From Litorivicinus sp. (GTDB taxonomy: Bacteria > Pseudomonadota > Gammaproteobacteria > Pseudomonadales > Litorivicinaceae), in assembly GCA_018401755.1 (NCBI GenBank), contig JAGYKJ010000007.1, forward strand, positions 1 to 64,000: DNA of 64,000 nt. Direction: 5' to 3'. Every line of letters begins with the position of its first letter. Positions within the stretch are counted from its first letter, which is position 1. The translations under genes and the position numbers were made by a program. Shown here piece by piece: positions 1 through 6,490 of the stretch. A model generated the notes under the pieces. That model ran no database searches and was not told the DNA's origin. It was given only the letters and a program-made list of their open reading frames with translations.

Positions 1-357
1 GAAGGCTAGGGTAATAGCCTTTATACGATACCCGCGGCTATTGTTTTCAAAAGAAAAATTTTTATTTCATTCAATTCTCGATAGCCAATGCATGATTTGA
101 CCAACTCGGACACAACTCACGACGACTACGAAGGGGCCGAACTGTAGCGATTATTGTGATGGAAGGCAAGATGACGGAATCTGCCAAATCTGCACACCTG
201 TTTGCCAAATGTACCCTACCCATGCCGACTCAAATCACTCGGAGGCAAGTTGATGTGAGTGCGAGGCAGCTCAATGTCCAGTCATCCAAGTGAACGCAAT
301 GATCTGGCAGTTCCGAGGTCGCACCTGTATCGGTAGGAAGTTGTCAGGCTCCGAGAC
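1..357. other. No gene recognised at left edge
   Basis: The first 357 bases hold no reading frame I would defend on either strand. The stretch has an A/T-rich part around 48-75 and no tRNA-like or terminator-like structure that I can see. A gene cut by the window edge cannot be excluded. Confidence 0.4.
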
Positions 358-540
358 CTACTGATGCTCCCAAGACCGGATACAGGCTTGTTTTTCTTGG
401 TTCCATACGTAGCCTGCTGACGGGATGCAGCCATACTCATCGCGATCTGAGCCGATTCGTGTTTGCTGGGCGCATCCAGCCATCCCAATGAGTACCAACA
501 TGACCAGAGTGATTTTGGTTGATAAATTCATCATTGACAT
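358..540 (-). CDS. Small lipoprotein with paired-Cys C-terminal motif
   Basis: A 60-residue protein that starts at the Met of MSMMNLST. A hydrophobic stretch is followed by a lipobox (LIGMAGC), so the mature protein should begin at the lipidated Cys and sit in the inner or outer membrane facing the periplasm. The mature part is only about 35 residues, with two Cys in a pattern GCIPSAGYVWN...CIRSWE. That SAGYxW..CIRxWE pattern recurs in small proteobacterial lipoproteins of unknown function (recalled, not searched). A Met ten codons upstream is possible but would put extra residues before the signal. No operon partner; function unknown. Confidence 0.6.
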   Translation of the reverse strand: MSMMNLSTKITLVMLVLIGMAGCAQQTRIGSDRDEYGCIPSAGYVWNQEKQACIRSWEHQ

Positions 541-721
541 CCCTGGCTGCGAATGTGGGACAAGCGGCAAACGGGCTGCCGTGCGATGGGCTATCGCGTC
601 GAGGCACAGCGCGAATTTTGCGAAATCAGCTAAATTCGTGACGTGACAGAGGCTTACGTGTGAATTCCTGGGGCGAAATGAGCGAAATCAAGTGCCAGCA
701 CAGTCCCGCGTCGTCTGTGTG

Positions 722-730
722 TGCTATAGT
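722..730 (+). promoter_or_regulatory. Candidate extended -10 of the parDE pair
   Basis: TGcTATAGT reads as an extended -10 element (TG at 722-723, hexamer 725-730) about 60 bases before the antitoxin start. No convincing -35 lies 17 bases upstream, which an extended -10 can tolerate. Assigned by eye. Confidence 0.4.
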
Positions 731-758
731 TGCGACAGATTCTGCCACCTGTGCGACA
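731..758 (+). promoter_or_regulatory. Direct repeats, candidate antitoxin operator
   Basis: The heptamer TGCGACA occurs at 731-737 and again at 752-758, 21 bases apart, which is two helical turns. Both copies lie just downstream of the candidate -10 and upstream of a ribbon-helix-helix antitoxin, a family that usually represses its own operon by binding short repeats. Spacing and position are seen; operator function is inferred. Confidence 0.35.
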
Positions 759-790
759 ATTCGCCTTTCTGATCGCTCCGGGAGATTCCC

Positions 791-1060
791 ATGCCTGAAC
801 GCATCAACGCCCGTCTGTCGCAACCCCTGGCTGAATTCGTGGATCGAATGGTCGGCGAGGCGGGTCTTTACGAAACACCCAGCGAATACGTGCGCGACCT
901 GATCCGACGCGACATGGAACGGCGCGACGGCCAGTTTGTGCGGGACGCCATCCTCACCGGTTTTCGAGACATCGCAGCGGGCCGCGTCTTTGCGTCCAGC
1001 GGCGACTTCAAGACCGACATGGCGGTGCTGGACCGCAAGGAAGCCGATGGCTGGCAATGA
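791..1060 (+). CDS. parD: ParD-type ribbon-helix-helix antitoxin
   Basis: An 89-residue protein. The first 45 residues fit the ribbon-helix-helix fold of ParD/CC2985-type antitoxins: a short strand (ERINARLSQPL), then helices with the typical LYETPSEYVRDLIRRDMER pattern. The acidic C-terminal half would wrap the toxin. It neutralises the toxin encoded immediately downstream and probably represses the operon. GGGAG before the ATG gives a good ribosome site. The toxin gene starts 14 bases before this gene stops, so the two are translationally coupled. Base composition is visibly more G/C rich than most of the window, in keeping with an acquired module. Confidence 0.85.
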   Translation: MPERINARLSQPLAEFVDRMVGEAGLYETPSEYVRDLIRRDMERRDGQFVRDAILTGFRDIAAGRVFASSGDFKTDMAVLDRKEADGWQ

Positions 1061-1415
1061 TGTGCCATCGCCTGCTACGTTCCTGCTGACTCGGAATGCG
1101 GCGCTGGATTTGCGCCGTATCTACACGCGGTCACTCCGGGAATGGGGCGATGACATTGCCGACCGCTATCTCGCCGACCTGTATGCGGTTATGGGCGTTG
1201 CAGCCGCCGACCTGGAAAAGGGGCGTCTGCGGCAGTACCGCTCGGCTCCGTTTCTGATGGTTGCGGCGCGGCAGCACCTCGTGATCTACGACCTCGTGCC
1301 GCAAGGCATCGCAGTGCTGAGGGTTCAACATCAGGTGCGCGACATCGAGTCCCTGATCGCAGACCTGACCCCGGCCCTCCACGCTGAAGTCGAGCGGCTG
1401 AAGCGGAAAACCTGA
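1047..1415 (+). CDS. parE: ParE/RelE-superfamily toxin
   Basis: A 122-residue protein of the ParE/RelE toxin fold. It has the N-terminal pattern LTRNAALDLRRIYTRSLREWG (helical hairpin), then RLRQYRSAPFLMVAARQHLVIYDLV and an RVQHQVRDIE end, which match the usual ParE elements (G-x-R-x..Y..R..YRV..D.V.I..V.H.R.D). ParE proteins poison DNA gyrase. That target is family knowledge and is not shown here. ATG at 1047 is chosen because it overlaps the antitoxin end; GTG at 1062 is an alternative. It may keep the module on the chromosome by addiction. Confidence 0.82.
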   Translation: MAGNDVPSPATFLLTRNAALDLRRIYTRSLREWGDDIADRYLADLYAVMGVAAADLEKGRLRQYRSAPFLMVAARQHLVIYDLVPQGIAVLRVQHQVRDIESLIADLTPALHAEVERLKRKT

Positions 1416-1488
1416 TCGTACCGAAGCAACCCCCAGCAGTGCTGTCTAGCTACGACCAGCTTTCAGAGACGGTCCGCCAGAAAGGCTC

Positions 1489-1513
1489 AGTTATTCGAAA
1501 TTTTCGAATAACT
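1489..1513. repeat. Near-perfect 25-base palindrome
   Basis: Twelve-base arms AGTTATTCGAAA and TTTCGAATAACT flank one central base at 1501. The short centre cannot form a stable RNA hairpin loop, so a DNA-binding dimer site or a recombination site is more likely than a terminator. It stands alone, 75 bases after the ParE-type toxin gene. Confidence 0.6.
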
Positions 1514-1693
1514 TGCGGATTCATTTGCTCTATAGCGGATACACGGCCAGGCCAAACAACCCAGCGCAGCCTGAGACGCCGCCCTAGAAGGTTCTCACCG
1601 TTCTGCCCCCATTTCTACGCACACGCACGCAGCGTTACTTAGGGGTCGGAAGGTCGGAATCAGATCGCGGTAAACTACACGGCACCACACTGA

Positions 1694-1721
1694 ATGGCCT
1701 GAACTCCTCAGGCCATTTTTT
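1694..1721 (+). terminator. Rho-independent terminator
   Basis: A nine-base stem ATGGCCTGA / TCAGGCCAT with loop ACTCC is followed by a run of Ts (1716-1721). It is a textbook intrinsic terminator on the plus strand, but no gene lies directly upstream. It may close read-through from the parDE pair or a lost gene. Confidence 0.7.
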
Positions 1722-2177
1722 CGTCTGTCGTTTCCCCAATAAAAACAAGCGTTGCGCCACAGTGCGTGTGCTGGCCCTTTCGGTTTTCCGTGCCAGAAGC
1801 CGTTTTTCAGACCAGAAGCGCTCTCTATTATCTGTGAATGCGTTGGTCGTCATCGGCCAAGAACCAAGTATTTATGCGGGTTTATACGATTCCGGTTTGC
1901 ATCACGATGTCTCTAACTTTTGGCACGGTGTTCTCTTTCATGCGCTCTCGGCCAGTTCGGCCAATTCGGCCCCGATGGTGTTGGGCTGGAACTCCCTGAT
2001 CAGCGATTGCCAGCCTGGGGAGTGCCACTGAACCCAATGGCGTCCTCGGTGACGGTCGTGACGTTTGTGATGATTGTGATGATTGTTCCTTCTTGTATGG
2101 CTTGGCAAAAACGCATGTATTGCCACCATCACAGGCTGGTATTACTATAGACTCGATTGTAAAACACAGGAGGCCGC

Positions 2178-2429
2178 ATGTCGACCACACTGACCATCAA
2201 AGGGCAAGTCACCATCCCCAAACAAATCCGCGATGCCTTGGGCCTGCACCCCGGCATGCCGGTGGACTTTGCTGTCAACCGAGACGGCGAAGTGGTGATC
2301 CACAAGGCCGAAGGTTCGGCTAAGCGCAAGCCTGACCGGTTTGAGGCCGCCCGCGGCAAGGCCGATGTCAAGTGGCGCACGCAAGACCTGATGGCGCTGC
2401 TGCGCGATGATGTGGGAAATGTGGCCTGA
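2178..2429 (+). CDS. vapB: AbrB/SpoVT-fold VapB antitoxin
   Basis: An 83-residue antitoxin. Residues 1-45 are a swapped-hairpin AbrB/SpoVT DNA-binding domain (LTIKGQVTIPKQIRDALGL, then PGMPVDFAVNRDGEVVIHKA). The charged C-terminal tail is expected to thread into the PIN toxin. AGGAGG sits six bases before the ATG. The stop overlaps the start of the next gene by one base (TGATG), so the two proteins are made in step. It should repress its own promoter together with the toxin. A TATAGA hexamer at 2146-2151 could be the -10, with no clear -35. Confidence 0.88.
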   Translation: MSTTLTIKGQVTIPKQIRDALGLHPGMPVDFAVNRDGEVVIHKAEGSAKRKPDRFEAARGKADVKWRTQDLMALLRDDVGNVA

Positions 2430-2827
2430 TGCTGGTCGACACCAACGTTCTGGTTGATGTCCTGGAAAACGACCCGGACTGGGCCGACTGGTCCATCGCG
2501 CAGCTGCAGGCGCAGTCCAAGGTGCACCGGCTGGCCATCAACCCCATCATCTATTCCGAGCTGTCGCTGACGTTTTCTACTGTCGAAGCGCTGGACCAAG
2601 TGCTCGACGGCATGGAACTGCGAATGCTGGACATACCCAAGCCCGCTTTGTTTTTGGCGGGCAAAGCCTTTGTGCAATACCGCCGCAGCGGGGGCGTGAA
2701 AAACAATGTGCTCGGGGATTTTTTTATCGGGGCCCACGCCGCTGTCAGCGGCCTGCCGGTATTAACCCGAGATACTCGGCGTTATAGGAATTATTTTCCG
2801 AGCGTCAGATTAGTGGCGCCGGACTGA
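2429..2827 (+). CDS. vapC: VapC-family PIN-domain ribonuclease toxin
   Basis: A 132-residue single PIN domain. The acidic metal-binding residues of the family are all visible: Asp4 in MLVDTNVL, Glu in the YSELS segment, Asp in LGDFFIGAHA, and Asp in LTRDTRRYRNYFP. PIN toxins are Mg/Mn-dependent RNases that cut tRNA or rRNA and stop translation until antitoxin is replenished. The exact RNA target cannot be told. It is coupled to the upstream VapB by a one-base overlap. It is complete, so the module is likely active. Confidence 0.9.
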   Translation: MLVDTNVLVDVLENDPDWADWSIAQLQAQSKVHRLAINPIIYSELSLTFSTVEALDQVLDGMELRMLDIPKPALFLAGKAFVQYRRSGGVKNNVLGDFFIGAHAAVSGLPVLTRDTRRYRNYFPSVRLVAPD

Positions 2828-2844
2828 AAGAGACGCGTCACGAT

Positions 2845-3165
2845 ATGAGCATCATTGAGGAATTTGTCGGCAAAGTGCTTGCCATTCAGAAAACAGGCGC
2901 AGCCACCGAGCATTCATATCGACCGGCATTGGAGGCGCTGGTCAACAGGCTGGCAGATGGTGTCACAGCCATCAACGAACCCAAGCGCGTGGCCTGTGGC
3001 GCGCCTGACTTCATCGTGCAGCGCGGGGACATTGTCATTGGTCATATTGAAGACAAAGACGTTGGCGTCAGTCTCACTAAACTCAGCGACAGCAACAAGG
3101 CGTAGCAAGGTCGCTACCTCGTCTCTCTCATCCTGAGAAGCAGAGTCCATCGTCGGGTGAAACGT
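2845..3165 (+). pseudogene. Broken N-terminus of a type II DNA methyltransferase
   Basis: The first 86 codons match, as recalled, the N-terminal domain of large (about 1000-residue) restriction-modification N6-adenine methylases: TGAATEHSYRPALEAL, NEPKRVACGAPDFIVQRG and a PD-(D/E)xK-like GHIEDKDVG. A TAG at 3103-3105 ends the frame. Past it the same frame continues QGRYLVSLI, resembling the family's next segment (RYLASLPNLI), and then similarity is lost. The gene is therefore both stop-interrupted and truncated, with no methylase body or specificity domain downstream. It is a restriction-modification relic. Confidence 0.65.
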
Positions 3166-3234
3166 GCGACCACGTCATCCATGGTGCATACAACGTACAA
3201 GCAGTATTTGGGGGCTTCGGTTGGGGAACCTGAT

Positions 3235-3257
3235 GGAACGGCTTTGGGAGCCGTTCC
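3235..3257 (-). terminator. Perfect stem-loop after the 74-residue protein gene
   Basis: Nine-base arms GGAACGGCT / AGCCGTTCC with a five-base loop lie 20 bases past the stop of the minus-strand gene at 3278-3502. Position suggests a terminator, but there is no T-run on either side. Confidence 0.4.
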
Positions 3258-3277
3258 TCGTATGTTGTGTCGTTTTG

Positions 3278-3502
3278 TTACAGTGTGCGAAACACTGATT
3301 GGTTCAACTGAGCGGCAATCTCGTGTTGCATCATGCCTTTGTAGGCTGCAGTGCCGACGAGATGCTCTGACACAAGATAATTGGCTCGAAGTTGCTGGGC
3401 GACGAAGATTCCGCGGCCGATACCCCGAATGGCTTCAATCACAGACTCGCCAAAGTGAGCCAGTGAAGTGAGTGCAGTTGTTTGAATGTTAAGAGTGGTC
3501 AT
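3278..3502 (-). CDS. Small hypothetical protein (74 residues)
   Basis: Unrecognised 74-residue protein. It is kept because it has a strong ribosome site (AAGGAG, six bases before ATG), a good upstream sigma-70 promoter and a following stem-loop. It is mildly hydrophobic around residues 8-40 with an alternating pattern (LAHFGESVIEAIRGIGRGIFVAQQL cut by charged residues) that would form an amphipathic helix, not a clear membrane span. No Cys. It stands as its own transcription unit, probably controlled by the inverted repeat over the transcription start. Function unknown. Confidence 0.55.
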   Translation of the reverse strand: MTTLNIQTTALTSLAHFGESVIEAIRGIGRGIFVAQQLRANYLVSEHLVGTAAYKGMMQHEIAAQLNQSVFRTL

Positions 3503-3532
3503 CTGAGCTCCTTGTGGGATGAATCATCCGTT

Positions 3533-3556
3533 GCGTTAAGTTACTTTTGGTAACGC
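3533..3556. promoter_or_regulatory. Inverted repeat over transcription start, candidate operator
   Basis: Outer arms GCGTTA / TAACGC and inner arms GTTAC / GTAAC (3539-3553) form a compact dyad. It lies just downstream of the -10 hexamer on the minus strand, where a bound repressor would block the promoter at 3561-3589. The symmetry is seen; the regulator is unknown. Confidence 0.45.
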
Positions 3557-3560
3557 GACT

Positions 3561-3589
3561 AAAGTATGATATCCACGTGAAAACGTCAA
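3561..3589 (-). promoter_or_regulatory. Sigma-70 promoter of the 74-residue protein gene
   Basis: On the minus strand TTGACG (3589-3584) is followed after exactly 17 bases by TACTTT (3566-3561). Both hexamers match consensus well and spacing is ideal. The transcript would start near 3554, inside the inverted repeat, about 50 bases before the ATG. Confidence 0.6.
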
Positions 3590-3646
3590 GCCTCCAAATG
3601 CGTTGGCTGTAAAAAAGATGACCAATCGTGACAAATGGGTGATGCG

Positions 3647-4297
3647 CTAGGGTAATAGCATCCATTGCGGCTCGACTTCCGAGTACACGCTGCCGTCGCC
3701 ACCCTTGAATACCAGGTCAACAGAGTCTCGACGGGCGAGTGTTTTCTCGAAAATCAGATGCGGTTTTTTATCGACGAAGACCGCAACAGCTAACAGTTCC
3801 TTGGCTTCACGCGAATCGCTAACCACACTGACTTGTGTCGTTTTTGCCGGGAAGTCGAGCCCCAGCATCAGATTCACTTGTCCAATGGCATTATCAAATT
3901 CCGGTAAGCGTTCGGTCGTTCGGACGTAGGCGGTTTCATCTTCGAGTTCAATGGCCAACAACCGCATATTGGTTGCAAGATAGGAGGTGAGTTGATCCTT
4001 GCTTCCCATGGGGATTTTGGTTTTGATCACAAGATTCTCGCCGAGGGTGCCTTTGGAGCGAGAGAACTCCGAGCCGGGACTTAAGTATGGAATTGCCAAG
4101 TCTGATACTCGGTCAAGTAATCCGTCTTTGTCGTCGCCCAAGAGGCTAAATGAGACTGTCGCAGTGACTTCGATGACCTCAGTTTTGGCCAATTCCACGT
4201 CTGAGGTGTAGACCTCTAAAGTCAATTGATCAGGCTGACAGCCTGCCAGCAAAAAAGCGACAAGGATTGGTCCAAACCATCTTGAGACGTGCCGCAT
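3647..4297 (-). CDS. Hypothetical lipoprotein (216 residues)
   Basis: A signal peptide ends in the lipobox LAGC (Cys19), so the protein is exported and lipidated. The next residue after the Cys is Gln rather than Asp, which in enteric bacteria favours the outer membrane. The rest looks like a mixed strand-helix soluble domain with no catalytic motif I can name. AGGGA lies before the ATG. It is a single gene, with the 2-hydroxyacid dehydrogenase on the same strand ending about 90 bases upstream of its start. Function unknown. Confidence 0.65.
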   Translation of the reverse strand: MRHVSRWFGPILVAFLLAGCQPDQLTLEVYTSDVELAKTEVIEVTATVSFSLLGDDKDGLLDRVSDLAIPYLSPGSEFSRSKGTLGENLVIKTKIPMGSKDQLTSYLATNMRLLAIELEDETAYVRTTERLPEFDNAIGQVNLMLGLDFPAKTTQVSVVSDSREAKELLAVAVFVDKKPHLIFEKTLARRDSVDLVFKGGDGSVYSEVEPQWMLLP

Positions 4298-4390
4298 TGA
4301 TCCCTCTCCTTGCGTTGGCAGTGAATTCCCGATGAGCTGCTAATGTGCCCATCTCGGGCGAGCGAGTCAATGTGGTGGTGTGGTCCTAGG

Positions 4391-5338
4391 TCAGGTCAGG
4401 ACCCGGATGGGTTTTCCTGCATGAAACGACCGGAATGCCTCGAGCATTTGCGCATAAAACACCTGAAACGTTTCTTCTGTGCAATAGCCGATATGCGGCG
4501 TACACAGTGTTTTGGGATGTTGCACGAGACGATCAGCGAGAGGCGTCGGCTCGACATCGTATACATCGGTTGCATAGCCCCGAATCAGATTCTGATCGAG
4601 TGCATCAAGCATCGCATCAGGATTCACCAGGTCTGCTCTAGAGGTATTCACTAAAAATCCGCTGGGTCCCAGCGCGCTGAGCTCCTCAAAACCAATGAGA
4701 TGTCGCGTTCGTTCCGATAGTTTCATATGGATGGAGACAACATCGGCCTCTCGAAATAAGTCCTGTTTGCTGACGTATTCCACCTGGTGGGGCGCACAGC
4801 GTTCAGCGGTCAAGTTGGGGCTCCAGGCAATGACTCGCATCCCAATAGCGCTCCCCAAGATTGCCAGTTGTCCCCCCAAGCGTCCGAGTCCAACGATCCC
4901 AAGTGTCTTCCCTCGGCAGTCTTGGCCAAGTTCGGTTTGCCACTGACCGCTTTGGTGGCCTTCGATCAGCGGAATGAGTCGACGAAACTGCGCCAGAATC
5001 AGTAAAAACGCGAGTTCAGCCGTGGCGTGACCGGGCGATTCGGTCCCTGACACGACAATCCCCTGATGCTTGCAGGCTTCTAGGTCAATGGATGCATTCG
5101 CCATACCCGTTGTGACGAGGCAGCGAAGTTTCGGGAGTCGCTCAATGACTGCGGCGGGGAAAGGTGTCCGTTCACGCATCAACCCAATACCATCGAAAGG
5201 CGCGAGCCGGGCAATCAGTTGATCAAGATCGGTGATGTGATCTGGGAAAAAGCTGAACTCAAGCGATGACGCATCGCTCCAAGGTGCAAACCGTTCAGCC
5301 CAGTGGTTGAAGTCATCCAATATCGCTATACGCATCAT
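4391..5338 (-). CDS. D-2-hydroxyacid dehydrogenase, NAD-dependent
   Basis: A 315-residue member of the D-isomer-specific 2-hydroxyacid dehydrogenase family (glycerate, phosphoglycerate and hydroxyisocaproate types). The Rossmann nucleotide site is GLGRLGG at 150-156. The catalytic set is present: Arg234 (NTSRADLV), Glu263 (DVYDVEP) and His282 (TPHIGY). It interconverts a 2-oxoacid and a D-2-hydroxyacid in the cytoplasm. The substrate cannot be fixed from sequence. It is divergent from the tartrate/malate-type dehydrogenase gene with about 80 bases between, so the two may share regulation and act on related hydroxy-dicarboxylates. The second Met (5335) is an equally possible start. Confidence 0.85.
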   Translation of the reverse strand: MMRIAILDDFNHWAERFAPWSDASSLEFSFFPDHITDLDQLIARLAPFDGIGLMRERTPFPAAVIERLPKLRCLVTTGMANASIDLEACKHQGIVVSGTESPGHATAELAFLLILAQFRRLIPLIEGHQSGQWQTELGQDCRGKTLGIVGLGRLGGQLAILGSAIGMRVIAWSPNLTAERCAPHQVEYVSKQDLFREADVVSIHMKLSERTRHLIGFEELSALGPSGFLVNTSRADLVNPDAMLDALDQNLIRGYATDVYDVEPTPLADRLVQHPKTLCTPHIGYCTEETFQVFYAQMLEAFRSFHAGKPIRVLT

Positions 5339-5421
5339 TACCCCCGTGTTGTGGTCATCGCATGCTATCGCCTTCTTTCAGGTGCCGCTATTCTCCATAC
5401 TTCGTGAACAGGAGTAAGTGC

Positions 5422-6489
5422 ATGTCCACCTATCGATTAAACGTAATTCCAGGCGATGGCATCGGGCAAGAGGTGATTCCAGCAGGCCTGCGTATCGCAG
5501 AGCATGTCGCGCGCCAGCATGGGTTTGGTCTCAGCTATCAGCAGTTTGATTGGCGTTGCGAGACCTATCTTGCGACAGGTCAGATGATGCCTGATGACGG
5601 CTTGTCGCAATTGGCCGATGCCGATGCCATTTACTTGGGAGCTGTGGGTTGGCCGACGGTTGCCGATCATGTGTCGTTATGGGGGCTTTTGATTCCGATT
5701 CGTCGAGAGTTTGATCAGTATGTAAATTTGCGCCCAGTCCGCTTACTCAAGGGTGTGCAGTCGCCGCTCGCAAATCGTGGACCAGACGATATCGATTTTG
5801 TGGTGGTTCGGGAAAACTGTGAAGGCGAGTATTCCGAAGTGGGTGGCCGCCTGTACGCTGGGACAGAGCGCGAAATTGTGATGCAAGAGGCGATTTTTAC
5901 GCGGTTCGGAACAGATCGTATTTTGCGCTATGCCTTCGAATTGGCGAAAACGCGACGCGGGCAGTTGACCTCAGCGACCAAGTCAAATGGGATCATGCAT
6001 TCCATGCCTTTTTGGGACGAGCGTGTCAAAGCCATCGCTGCCGAGTATCCCGACATTCAAGTGAATCAATTTCATATCGATATTTTAACGGCACATTTTG
6101 TTCTGCATCCGGACTGGTTTGATGTAGTGGTCGGATCTAATCTGTTTGGAGATATCCTGTCGGATCTGGGGCCTGCCGTGGCAGGTTCGATTGGCATTGC
6201 GCCGTCCGCCAATATCAACCCAGATGGACGTTATCCATCGATGTTTGAACCGGTTCATGGCTCAGCACCAGATATCGCAGGTCAAGGAATCGCGAATCCA
6301 ATTGCCGCGGTCTGGACTGTGGCAATGATGTTTGAGCACCTCGGTCAAGCAGAGGCTGCAAGGCGGATTGAATCAGCGATCGAGACGGTACTCACTGGCT
6401 CAAAGGAGGCCATCACACGCGATCTTGGGGGGGTGGGTTCAACAGCCTCCTGCACCGAGGCCCTGTTACGGGCGCTCGGTGCGGATTGA
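5422..6489 (+). CDS. Tartrate/D-malate-type decarboxylating dehydrogenase
   Basis: A 355-residue beta-decarboxylating dehydrogenase related to isopropylmalate and isocitrate dehydrogenases. N-terminal VIPGDGIGQEV, substrate Arg residues near 94, 104 and 130 (VVVRENCEGEYSEVGG), Lys187, and metal-binding Asp220, Asp244 and Asp248 (SNLFGDILSDLG) are all present. The NRENCEGEYS-type loop is that of tartrate dehydrogenase / D-malate dehydrogenase (TtuC/DmlA), which oxidise and decarboxylate tartrate or D-malate to glycerate or pyruvate. The start at 5422 is chosen for its GGAG site; the longer upstream frame lacks one. It ends one base before the convergent fumarase gene. Confidence 0.85.
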   Translation: MSTYRLNVIPGDGIGQEVIPAGLRIAEHVARQHGFGLSYQQFDWRCETYLATGQMMPDDGLSQLADADAIYLGAVGWPTVADHVSLWGLLIPIRREFDQYVNLRPVRLLKGVQSPLANRGPDDIDFVVVRENCEGEYSEVGGRLYAGTEREIVMQEAIFTRFGTDRILRYAFELAKTRRGQLTSATKSNGIMHSMPFWDERVKAIAAEYPDIQVNQFHIDILTAHFVLHPDWFDVVVGSNLFGDILSDLGPAVAGSIGIAPSANINPDGRYPSMFEPVHGSAPDIAGQGIANPIAAVWTVAMMFEHLGQAEAARRIESAIETVLTGSKEAITRDLGGVGSTASCTEALLRALGAD

Positions 6490-6490
6490 G

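Larger units (their letters stand above)
1416..2177. other. Gene-poor stretch with palindrome and terminator
   Basis: About 760 bases with no credible gene. Frames of 60-100 codons exist on both strands but have arginine- and histidine-rich shadow-like composition and no start signals. The stretch holds a 25-base palindrome and a rho-independent terminator (listed separately), plus short direct repeats near 2066-2085. It is probably debris between two toxin-antitoxin modules. Confidence 0.5.

Noticed and set aside
626-1057. Minus-strand frame of 143 codons
   Set aside because: It is antisense to the ParD-type gene and shows no family features.
3157-3471. Plus-strand frame of 104 codons
   Set aside because: It runs against the better supported 74-residue gene, has no ribosome site and no recognisable domain.
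5-3659. GCTAGGGTAATAGC occurs at 5-18 and 3646-3659, flanking the toxin-antitoxin patch like attachment sites
   Set aside because: A 14-base repeat pair is expected several times by chance in 64 kb, and no integrase gene is present.
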